From contig OZ176057.1 in NCBI GenBank assembly GCA_964247055.1, positions 5,580,001 to 5,644,000 of the forward strand: a DNA stretch of 64,000 nt, written 5' to 3'. The DNA comes from Paragordius varius. Its lineage: Eukaryota > Nematomorpha. The position numbers and the translations under genes are program-made. Positions 22,420 through 33,352 of this stretch are shown piece by piece (position 1 is the stretch's first letter; the number at the start of each line of letters is the position of its first letter). Below the pieces are notes generated by a model, which saw only the letters and a program-made list of their open reading frames with translations, ran no database searches and was not told the DNA's origin.

Positions 22420-25400
22420 AAAACCGATTTTATTGACTGGGAAAACGTTTCGAATGACTGGGAAAATGTTTCGATTGACTGGGAAAACGTTTCGAATGAT
22501 TGGGAAAACGTTTCGATTGACTGGGAAAACGTTTCGAATGATTGGGAAAACGTTTCGAATGACTGGAAAACGTTTCGATTGACTGGGAAAATGTTTCGAT
22601 TGACTGGGAAAACGTTTCAAATGATTGGGAAAACGTTTCGATTTGACTGGGAAAACGTTTCGATTGACTGGGAAAACGTTTCGATTGACTGGGAATACGT
22701 TTCGATTGACTGGGAAAACGTTACGATTGACTGGGAAAACGTTTCGATTGACTGGGAAAACGTTTCGATTGACTGGGAAAACGTTTCGATTGACTGGGAA
22801 AACGTTTCGATTGACTGGGAAAATGTTTCGAATGATTGGGAAAACGTTTCGATTGACTGGGAAAACGTTTCGAATGATTGGGAAAACGTTTCGATTGACT
22901 GGGAAAACGTTTCGATTGACTGGGAAAACGTTTCGATTGACTGGGAAAACGTTTCGATTGACTGAGAAAACGTTTCGATTGACTGGGAAAACGTTTCGAT
23001 TGACTGAGAAAACGTTTCGATTGACTGGGAAAATGTTTCGATTGACTGAGAAAACGTTTCAATTGACTGGGAAAATGTTACGATTGACTGGGAAAACGTT
23101 TCGATTGACTGAAACGTTTCGATTGACTGGGAAAATGTTTCGAATGATTGGGAAAACGTTTCGATTGACTGGGAAAACGTTTCGAATGATTGGGAAAACG
23201 TTTCGATTGACTGGGAAAACGTTTCGATTGACTGAGAAAACGTTTCGATTGACTGGGAAAATGTTTCGATTGACTGAGAAAACGTTTCAATTGACTGGGA
23301 AAATGTTACGATTGACTGGGAAAACGTTTCGATTGACTGAAACGTTTCGATTGACTGGGAAAATGTTTGGAATGACTGGGAAAACGTTTGACTGAGGAAA
23401 CGTTTCGATTGACTGGGAAAACGTTTCGATTGACTAGGAAAATGTTTCGATTGACTGGGAAAATGTTTCGAATGACTGGGAAAACGTTTCCTATGACTGG
23501 GAAAACGTTTCGATTGACTGGGAAAATGTTGTGAATGACTGGGAAAACGTTTCGATTGACTGGGAAAACGTTTCGATTGACTGGGAAAACGTTTCGATTG
23601 ACTGGGAAAACGTTTCGATTGACTGGGAAAATGTTTCGAATGATTGGGAAAACGTTTCGATTGACTGGGAAAACGTTTCGAATGATTGGGAAAACGTTTC
23701 GATTGACTGGGAAAACGTTTCGATTGACTGGGAAAACGTTTCGATTGACTGGGAAAACGTTTCGATTGACTGAGAAAACGTTTCGATTGACTGGGAAAAC
23801 GTTTCGATTGACTGAGAAAACGTTTCGATTGACTGGGAAAATGTTTCGATTGACTGAGAAAACGTTTCAATTGACTGGGAAAATGTTACGATTGACTGGG
23901 AAAACGTTTCGATTGACTGAAACGTTTCGATTGACTGGGAAAATGTTTCGAATGATTGGGAAAACGTTTCGATTGACTGGGAAAACGTTTCGAATGATTG
24001 GGAAAACGTTTCGATTGACTGGGAAAACGTTTCGATTGACTGGGAAAACGTTTCGATTGACTGAGAAAACGTTTCGATTGACTGGGAAAATGTTTCGATT
24101 GACTGAGAAAACGTTTCAATTGACTGGGAAAATGTTACGATTGACTGGGAAAACGTTTCGATTGACTGAAACGTTTCGATTGACTGGGAAAATGTTTGGA
24201 ATGACTGGGAAAACGTTTGACTGAGGAAACGTTTCGATTGACTGGGAAAACGTTTCGATTGACTAGGAAAATGTTTCGATTGACTGGGAAAATGTTTCGA
24301 ATGACTGGGAAAACGTTTCCTATGACTGGGAAAACGTTTCGATTGAGTGGGAAAATGTTGTGAATGACTGGGAAAACGTTTCGAATGACGTTTCGAATGA
24401 CTGGGAAAACGTTTCGAATGACTGGGAAAACGTTTCGATTGACTGGGAAAATGTTTCGATTGACTGGGAAAATGTTGTGAATGACTGGGAAAACGTTTCG
24501 AATGACGTTTCGAATGACTGGGAAAACGTTTCGAATGACTGGGAAAACGTTTCGATTGACTGGGAAAATGTTTCGATTGAATGTGAAAACGTTTCGAATG
24601 ACTGGGAAAACGCTTCCAATGACTGGAAAACGTTTCGAATGACTGGGAAAACGTTTCGATTGACTGGGAAAATGTTTCGAATGACTGGGAAAACGTTTCG
24701 ATTGACTGGGAAAATGTTTTGAATGACTGGGAAAACGTTTCGATTCACTGGGAAAACGTTTCGATTGACTGGGAAAACTCGATTGATAGGGAAAACGTTT
24801 CGATTGACTGGGAAAATGTTTCGATTGAATGTGAAAACGTTTCGAATGACTGGGAAAACGCTTCGAATGACTGGAAAACGTTTCGAATGACTGGGAAAAC
24901 GTTTCGATTGACTGGGAAAATGTTTCGAATGACTGGGAAAACGTTTCGATTGACTGGGAAAATGTTTCGATTGACTGGGAAAATGTTTCGAATGACTGGG
25001 AAAACGTTTCTTATGACTGGGAAAACGTTTCGATTGACTGGGAAAATGTTGTGAATGACTGGGAAAACGTTTCGAATGACGTTTCGAATGACTGGGAAAA
25101 TGTTTCGATTCACTGAAAAACGTTTCGATTGACTGGGAAAATGTTTGGAATGATTGGGAAAACGTTTCGATTGACTGGGAAAATGTTTCGATTGACTGGG
25201 AAAACGTTTCGAATGAGTGGGATAACATTTCGATTGACTGGGAAAACGTTTCGATTGACTGGGAAAATGTTTCGAATGACTGGGAAAATGTTTCGATTTA
25301 CTGGGAAAATGTTTCGAATGACTGGGAAAACGTTTAGATTGACTGGAAAAATGTTGTGAATGACTGGGAAAACCTTTCGATTCACTGGGAAAACGTTTCG

Positions 25401-28400
25401 ATTGAACTCGATTGATAGGGAAAACGTTTCGATTGACTGGGAAAATGTTTCGATTGAATGTGAAAACGTTTCGATTGACTGGGAAAATGTTTCGATTGAC
25501 TGGGAAAACGTTTTGATTGACTGGGAAAATGTTTCGATTGACTGGGAAAACTCGATTGATAGGAAAAACGTTTCGATTGACTGGGAAAATGTTTCGATTG
25601 AATGTGAAAACGTTTCGAATGACTGGGAAAACGCTTCGAATGACTGGAAAACGTTTCGAATGACTGGGAAAACGTTTCGATTGACTGGGAAAATGTTTCG
25701 AATGACTGGGAAAACGTTTCGATTGACTGGGATAAGGTTTCGATTGACTGGGAAAATGTTTAGAATGACTGGGAAAACGTTTCGATTCACTAGGAAAACG
25801 TTTCGATTGACTGGGAAAACTCTATTGATAGGGAAAACGTTTCGATTGACTGGGAAAATGTTTCGATTGAATGTGAAAACGTTTCGAATGACTGGGAAAA
25901 CGCTTCGAATGACTGGAAAACGTTTCCTATGACTGGGAAAAAGTTTCGAATGACTGGGAAAACGTTTCGATTGACTGGGAAAACGTTTCGATTGACTGGG
26001 AAAATGTTTCGATTGACTGGGAAAATGTTTCGAATGACTGGGAAAACGTTTCCTATGACTGGGAAAACGTTTCGATTGACTGGGAAAATTGTGAATGACT
26101 GGGAAAACGTTTCGAATGACGTTTCGAATGACTGGGAAAATGTTTCGATTCACTGAAAAACGTTTCGATTGACTGGGAAAATGTTTGGAATGACTGGGAA
26201 AACGTTTCGATTGACTGGGAAAATGTTTCGATTGACTGGGAAAACGTTTCGAATGACTGGGATAACATTTCGATTGACTGGGAAAACGTTTCGATTGACT
26301 GGGAAAATGTTTCGAATGACTGGGAAAATGTTTCGATTGACTGGGAAAATGTTTCGAATGACTGGGAAAACGTTTAGATTGACTGGGAAAATGTTGTGAA
26401 TGACTGGGAAAACCTTTCGATTCACTGGGAAAACGTTTCGATTGACTGGGAAAACTCGATTGATAGGGAAAACGTTTCGATTGACTGGGAAAATGTTTCG
26501 ATTGAATGTGAAAACGTTTCGATTGACTAGGAAAATGTTTCGATTGACTGGGAAAACGTTTTGATTGACTGGGAAAATGTTTCGATTGACTGGGAAAACT
26601 CGATTGATAGGGAAAACGCTTCGATTGACTGGGAAAATGTTTCGATTGAATGTGAAAACGTTTCGAATGACTGGGAAAACGCTTCGAATGACTGGAAAAC
26701 GTTTCGAATGACTGGGAAAACGTTTCGATTGACTGGGAAAATGTTTCGAATGACTGGGAAAACGTTTCGATTGACTGGGAAAATGTTTCGATTGACTGGG
26801 AAAATGTTTCGAATGACTGGGAAAACGTTTCCTATGACTGGGAAAACGTTTCGATTGACTGGGAAAATGTTGTGAATGACTGGGAAAACGTTTCGAATGA
26901 CGTTTCGAATGACTGGGAAAATGTTTCGATTCCCTGAAAAACGTTTCGGTTGACTGGGAAAATGTTTGGAATGACTGGGAAAACGTTTCGATTGACTGGG
27001 AAAATGTTTCGAATGACTGGGAAAATGTTTCGATTGACTGGGAAAATGTTTCGAATGACTGGGAAAACGTTTAGATTGACTGGGAAAATGTTGTGAATGA
27101 CTGGGAAAACCTTTCGATTCACTGGGAAAACGTTTCGATTGACTGGGAAAACTCGATTGATAGGGAAAACGTTTCGATTGACTGGGAAAATGTTTCGATT
27201 GAATGTGAAAACGTTTCGAATGACTGGGAAAACGCTTCGAATGACAGGAAAACGTTTAGATTGACTGGGAAAACGTTTCGATTGACTGGGAAAACCTTTC
27301 GATTCACTGGGAAAACGTTTCGATTGACTGGGAAAACTCGATTGATAGGGAAAACGTTTCGATTGACTGGGAAAATGTTTCGATTGAATGTGAAAACGTT
27401 TCGAATGACTGGGAAAACGCTTCGAATGACAGGAAAACGTTTAGATTGACTGGGAAAATGTTGTGAATGACTGGGAAAACGTTTCGATTGACTGGGAAAA
27501 CTCGATTGATAGGGAAAACGTTTCGATTGACTGGGAAAATGTTTCGATTGAATGTGAAAACGTTTCGAATGACTGGGAAAACGCTTCGAATGACTGGAAA
27601 ACGTTTCGAATGACTGGGAAAACGTTTCGATTGACTGGGAAAATGTTTCGAATGACTGGGAAAACGTTTCGATTGACTGGGAAAATGTTGTGAATGACTG
27701 GGAAAACGTTTCGAATGACGTTTCGAATGACTGGGAAAATGTTTCGATTCCCTGAAAAACGTTTCGGTTGACTGGGAAAATGTTTGGAATGACTGGGAAA
27801 ACGTTTCGATTGACTGGGAAAATGTTTCGAATGACTGGGAAAATGTTTCGATTGACTGGGAAAATGTTTCGAATGACTGGGAAAACGTTTAGATTGACTG
27901 GGAAAATGTTGTGAATGACTGGGAAAACCTTTCGATTCACTGGGAAAACGTTTCGATTGACTGGGAAAACTCGATTGATAGGGAAAACGTTTCGATTGAC
28001 TGGGAAAATGTTTCGATTGAATGTGAAAACGTTTCGAATGACTGGGAAAACGCTTCGAATGACAGGAAAACGTTTAGATTGACTGGGAAAACGTTTCGAT
28101 TGACTGGGAAAACCTTTCGATTCCCTGGGAAAACGTTTCGATTGACTGGGAAAACTCGATTGATAGGGAAAACGTTTCGATTGACTGGGAAAATGTTTCG
28201 ATTGAATGTGAAAACGTTTCGAATGACTGGGAAAACGCTTCGAATGACAGGAAAACGTTTAGATTGACTGGGAAAATGTTGTGAATGACTGGGAAAACGT
28301 TTCGATTGACTGGGAAAACTCGATTGATAGGGAAAACGTTTCGATTGACTGGGAAAATGTTTCGATTGAATGTGAAAACGTTTCGAATGACTGGGAAAAC

Positions 28401-30262
28401 GCTTCGAATGACTGGAAAACGTTTCGAATGACTGGGAAAACGTTTCGATTGACTGGGAAAATGTTTCGAATGACTGGGAAAACGTTTCGATTGACTGGGA
28501 AAATGTTGTGAATGACTGGGAAAACGTTTCGAATGACGTTTCGAATGACTGGGAAAATGTTTCGATTCCCTGAAAAACGTTTCGGTTGACTGGGAAAATG
28601 TTTGGAATGACTGGGAAAACGTTTCGATTGACTGGGAAAACGTTTCGATTGACTGGGAAAATGTTTCGAATGACTGGGAAAATGTTTCGATTGACTGGGA
28701 AAATGTTTCGAATGACTGGGAAAACGTTTAGATTGACTGGGAAAATGTTGTGAATGACTGGGAAAACCTTTCGATTCACTGGGAAAACGTTTCGATTGAC
28801 TGGGAAAATGTTTCGATTGAATGTGAAAACGTTTCGAATGACTGGGAAAACGCTTCGAATGACTGGAAAACGTTTCGAATGACTGGGAAAACGTTTCGAT
28901 TGACTGGGAAAATGTTTCGAATGACTGGGAAAATGTTTCGAATGACTGGGAATACGTTTCCTATGACTGGGAAAACGTTTCGATTGACTGGGAAAATGTT
29001 GTGAATGACTGGGAAAACGTTTCGAATGACGTTTCGAATGACTGGGAAAATGTTTCGATTGACTGGGAAAACGTTTCGAATGACTGGGATAACATTTCGA
29101 TTGACAGGGAAAACGTTTCGATTGACTGACAAAATGTTTCGAATGACTGGGAAAATGTTTCGATTGACTGGGAAAATGTTTCGAATGACTGGGAAAACGT
29201 TTCCTATGACTGGGAAAACGTTTCGATTGACTGGGAAAATGTTGTGAATGACTGGGAAAACGTTTCGAATGACGTTTCGAATGCCTGGGAAAATGTTTCG
29301 ATTCACTGAAAAACGTTTCGATTGACTGGGAAAATGTTTGGAATGACTGGGAAAACGTTTCGATTGACTGGGAAAATGTTTGGAATGACTGAGAAAACGT
29401 TTCGAATGCCTGGGAAAATATTTTGAATGAATGTGAAAACGTTTCGATTGACTAGGAAAACGTTTCGAATGACTGGGAAAACGTTTCGATTGACTAGGAA
29501 AACGTTTCGAATGACGTTTCGAATGACTGGGAAAATGTTTCGAATGACTGAGAAAACGTTTCGATTGACTGGTAAAATGTTTCGAATGACTGGGAAAACG
29601 TTTCGAATGACTGGGAAAACGTTTCGAGTGACGTTTCGAATGACTGGGAAAATGTTTCGAATGACTGGAACAACGTTTTGAATGACTGAGAAAACGTTTC
29701 GAATGACTGAATGTTTCGATTGACTGTGAAAACGTTTCGATTGACTGGTTAAATGTTTCGAATGACTGGGAAAACGTTTCCTATGACTGGGAAAACGTTC
29801 GATTGACTGGGAAAATGTTGTGAATGACTGGGAAAACGTTTTGAATGACTGAATGTTTCGAATGACTGGGAAAACGGTTCGATTGACTAGGAAAACCTTT
29901 CGATTGACTGGGAAAACGTTTCGATTGAGTGGGAAAATGTTTCGAATGACTGGGAAAATGTTTCGATTGAATGGGAAAATGTTTCGATTGACTGGGAAAA
30001 CGTTTCGAATGACTGGGCAAACGTTTCGATTGACTGGAAATGTTTCGAATGACTGGGAAAACGATTCAAATGACTAGGAAAACGTTTCGATTGACTGGGA
30101 AAATATTTCGAATGACTGGGAATACGTTTCGAATCACTGGGAAAATGTTTCGATTGACTGGAAATGTTTCGAATGACTTGGAAAACGTTTCAAATGACTG
30201 GGAAAACCTTTCAAATGATTGGGAAAATGTTTCGATTGACTGGGAAAACGTTTATTTTGACT
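22420..30262. repeat. ~7.8-kb array of a 21-bp repeat with higher-order structure
   Basis: About 370 units of a 21-bp sequence with core GACTGGGAAAACGTTTCG. They alternate two variant positions (CGATT or CGAAT, and ACG or ATG). Larger blocks are themselves repeated. The marker GACTGAGGAAACG recurs at 23390 and 24219 (offset about 830), and blocks starting near 27093, 27911 and 28750 are offset by 818 and 839. Because 21 is a multiple of three, stops are rare in several frames on both strands. The resulting long frames with a seven-residue period (such as SIDWENV or KRFPSQS) are not taken as genes. Confidence 0.95.
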
Positions 30263-30389
30263 AAAAATGGTATATTTCATATTAATAATGAGTATCAGCC
30301 CGAAAACATAAATTATTTTTAGGGTCTACTTGAATATTTAAAGGGTGAATTTAAATTGTTAAGGATGAATTTGAATTGTAAATGGTATA

Positions 30390-30990
30390 CATAAACTTAT
30401 ATCAGTGATACTCAAATAACGGCCCTAAAAGTGCGCTATTTCATGGCCATTTAAATTTTTAAGTTAGTAGTACTGCCTGATACCATTACATACCAAGTTT
30501 CCATCTTACACCTTAATTTTTATTGGTAAATTATTATTATATTTAGGAATTTCAACTTCAATTAGAATTAGAAAAAATAATTGAAATCACATTATTTTAT
30601 TTATTTGAATTACTTGACAAGATTTAAGCATTTATAAATGTATATAATTTAATGATATTTATGTGATTTTTAATAATATCTCATTAATTTCCCGAATAAA
30701 ATAAGATGGAGACATATATTACTAATTTATAATTATGTATAATTCATATTTTCGGTTACAGAAGTAATTCTACAAAAAAATGATTTAGAAGATGTCTGAC
30801 GATGTTTTAATAATAATTTGTATTATACAATATGCACATTTATATGTTGAATTCACTTAATGTGGGCAAAGTTATAATACAGTAGCGTATAGTATAAAAC
30901 AAAATTCATCCACAATTAAATAAACAATGGCCAAAAATAATTAAAATTGGTCTACCTACACAAATGAGCATACTGTAATTTTTTAAAATT
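30390..30990. other. AT-rich spacer
   Basis: 30405-30460 resembles one end of a hAT-like element (AGTGATACTCAAATAACGGC). The rest is unrecognised. Confidence 0.35.
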
Positions 30991-30991
30991 A

Positions 30992-31150
30992 CAGTAGCGG
31001 CATAAAACAATATTATTCCATAAAATAAAGTGTTTTTTTAAAAAAAACAAGGGGATATTATGGATATGTATATATACAACAAGGCTTGTTTTTTTAACAA
31101 ACATTTTTTATTATTTTATGGACTAATAATGTTTTATGCATACGCCAATG
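30992..31150. mobile_element. CAGTAGCGTATGG-family inverted-repeat element
   Basis: Starts CAGTAGCGGCATAAAACAAT and ends AATGTTTTATGCATACGCC then AATG, with TA at the right side. A second, isolated end of the family (CAGTAGCGTATAGTATAAA) stands at 30882. Confidence 0.5.
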
Positions 31151-31333
31151 TATTTTGCACACAAGTTTTTTAACAATAAACTGCATTCAAAAATGTTTTC
31201 GCCAAGTCAAAACGGCACATGGAATTAGGAAATTGTTATAGAAAGATTAAAATTTTAATAGAATGGTCGCACGTACTCAATTGTATTTTTATATCTTAGT
31301 TTTTTATAAACCATACATCGTTAAAACCAATAT

Positions 31334-31680
31334 TATACCATTTACGAAATTCAAATTCACCCTTGAATAATTTAAATTCACCCTCGTCAATTTAAATTTA
31401 CCCTTGAACAATTTAAATTCACCCTAAAAATATATGTATTTTGGGGATAATATAACTCATCATTAATATGAAATATATTTTTATGACATTTCTTATTTTT
31501 TCAGATATTAATTTTAAACAGAATTTCATATTTTAAAATATTATAAATTAATGGAAATTTTTGATCTAATAAAACACATAATTAATTTTAGGGTGAATTT
31601 GAATTGTTTGAGGGTGAATTAGAATTGTTCAAGGGTGAATTCGATTTGTTCAAAGGTGAATTTGAATTGTAAATGGTATA
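31334..31680. mobile_element. TATACCATTT-superfamily element, AATTCACCC family
   Basis: Complete copy. Starts TATACCATTTACGAAATTC; left units of the AATTCACCCTTGAA type; right units GAATTGTTCAAGGGTGAA; ends TTGTAAATGGTATA. The 21-bp period is clear in the right arm. Confidence 0.75.
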
Positions 31681-31683
31681 TAA

Positions 31684-32935
31684 CACTGTGTGCAAAAAAG
31701 AGGGCCATTTTGATTTAATGAAAAATTTTTTTATTCATGAGATAGCTTATGACCAGCGTATTCATTGGCCCCAAAAATTTTTATTTGTGGACAACTTAGT
31801 TTTTGAAATATTGAGAGAAAATCGAAATCGGGCAAAAAGTGAAAATTAAGGATAATTAAGGATAATTCAAAAAATAATGATAAAATCTGAAATATTATCG
31901 TTTATTATCATTTTAGGAGATATTTTTATATAAATAGCTTAAAACATATAGTTAGGGTTTCTATAAAATTTCAGGTCAAAAGATGGCGTTTTTCTTTTAT
32001 CACACTTAAAAGACCAAAAAAGTTTAATGAAACTATATTAAAATAATTTTTTTATTTATTTACTACCTAAACTCACTATTAAAATCTTAAATATTTTATT
32101 CAGTAAAATAAACTTCTAAATCAAAATAAAACCAAAAATATTGTTTTTTTATTTTTGCATTTTTTTGTCATCCGGTTTATGAGTATATAAAAAATTTGTA
32201 CTGTTTTATTTTGGATTCTTAGATGATTAGGCATTATTTAGTATATAATTTATGCAAAATAGGAGTTAAAATTAGCGGAATATCAACCAACAATCCTTAC
32301 GATTTCCTGTAACAAGTCTGTTTTATGACAAATTAATATTTGTATTGCGATTTGTACGGATTGTTGGTTGATATTCCACTAATTTTCAATCCATTTTTGC
32401 ATAAATTATATACTTAATAATTCCCACTCATTTAAGAATCCAAAATAAATTATTTATACACTCATAATTCAGATGACAAAAAAATGCAAAAGGTTTTATT
32501 TATGATATAAAAGTTTATTTTCCTGAATTAAATATAACTGTTAAGATTTTAATAGTTGTTTTAGGTAGTAAATAATTAAAAAAAATTATTTTAATATAGT
32601 TTCATCAAATTTTTTTGGTCTTTTAAATGTGATAAAAGAAAAACGCCATCTTTTGACCTGAAATTTTATAGAAACCCTAACTATAAGATTTTAAGCTATT
32701 TATATATTGAAAATATCTCCTAAATGAGAATAAACGATAATATTTCAGATTTTATCATTATTTTTTGAATTATCCTTAATTATCCTTAATTTTCACTTAT
32801 TGCCCGATTTCGATTCGCTCTGAATATTTCAAAAACTAGGTCAAAAATAAAAATTTTTGCAGCAAATGAATACGCTGGTCATAAGCTATCTTATGAAAAA
32901 AAATTTTTTCGTTAAAATTTTTTTTGCACAGAGTG
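31684..32935. mobile_element. 1.25-kb near-palindromic element with TAA duplication
   Basis: Starts CACTGTGTGCAAAAAA and ends TTTTTTTGCACAGAGTG. The two halves pair over about 600 bases around a centre near 32310. TAA stands at both ends. Copy B of the duplication has the empty site at about 44652, with a single TAA. A 3-bp TAA target fits PIF/Harbinger elements. No transposase is present. Confidence 0.75.
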
Positions 32936-33092
32936 TAATATGAGCGGATACTAAAAACTACATAATCTATAATGTGACCTCCTTATACTACTATTTTTAT
33001 AACACACTAATATTTGTTTAAATAAGGGTAAACAAGCCACATTAAAGTACATATAGGTTAAAATAAATTAATATTGTTATTTCAAAAGGTAC

Positions 33093-33210
33093 AGTAGCGT
33101 ATGGTAACAAACAACAAATGCTTAAAATGATCATCATTTTTCTCTATGTTTTACATAATTTTGTATATATTTAGTTATAAGCAAACGTTGTTTTATGCCA
33201 TACGCTACTG
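33093..33210. mobile_element. CAGTAGCGTATGG-family inverted-repeat element
   Basis: Starts CAGTAGCGTATGGTAACAAA, ends TGCCATACGCTACTG, with TA on both sides. The orthologous insertion in copy B is 44808-44933. Confidence 0.7.
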
Positions 33211-33352
33211 TATATTATGTTAAATCAATTTAACGGATATGAACTCACATTATGTGTTGTTTGTCCTATAAATATATATATAGAGGATTATATATGCTTT
33301 AAATTTGTGGTTTGCTAGCTAATATATTAATCTAAAAATTTAAAAAAGCACA

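Larger units (their letters stand above)
19567..30274. mobile_element. Giant foldback-like element (GACTGGGAAAACG family) with 21-bp repeat arms
   Basis: Starts TATACCATTT and ends AAAAATGGTATA. The left arms are short runs of a 21-bp unit in CCCAGTCAATCGAAACG orientation. The right arm (22420-30262) is the same unit inverted, GACTGGGAAAACGTTTCG. Next to the arms, a non-repeated block at 20570-20720 is repeated inverted at 22250-22400, so the true terminal inverted repeat is array plus ~150 bp. The body is tandemly duplicated (about 932 bp) and carries a CTTCGCGGGCCGCATT segment related to the hAT-like family of the window. No transposase is present. Long inverted, internally repetitive arms are the Foldback/Galileo architecture. 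I cannot show kinship by sequence. Confidence 0.6.
19409..30389. mobile_element. AATTCACCC-family element split by the giant foldback element
   Basis: The left half is 19409-19566, starting TATACTATTTT with ACGCTTGAACAATTCATATT then CACCC. The right half is 30275-30389, with GTGAATTT units and ending TTGTAAATGGTATA. Between the halves lies the element 19567-30274. The joined flanks, ...AAAGATATA and TATTTCATATTAATAATGAG, match the uninterrupted middle of sister copies such as 39953-40205. Confidence 0.65.

Noticed and set aside
22420-30262. CRISPR-like array
   Set aside because: The 21-bp units are contiguous without unique spacers, and the setting is an animal genome.
22399-30264. Many long open frames on both strands in the 21-bp array, up to 417 codons (22617-23870, minus)
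   Set aside because: The repeat length is a multiple of three, so any frame free of stops in one unit stays open. Seven-residue repeats in several frames at once, and no start, splice or regulatory context, argue against genes.
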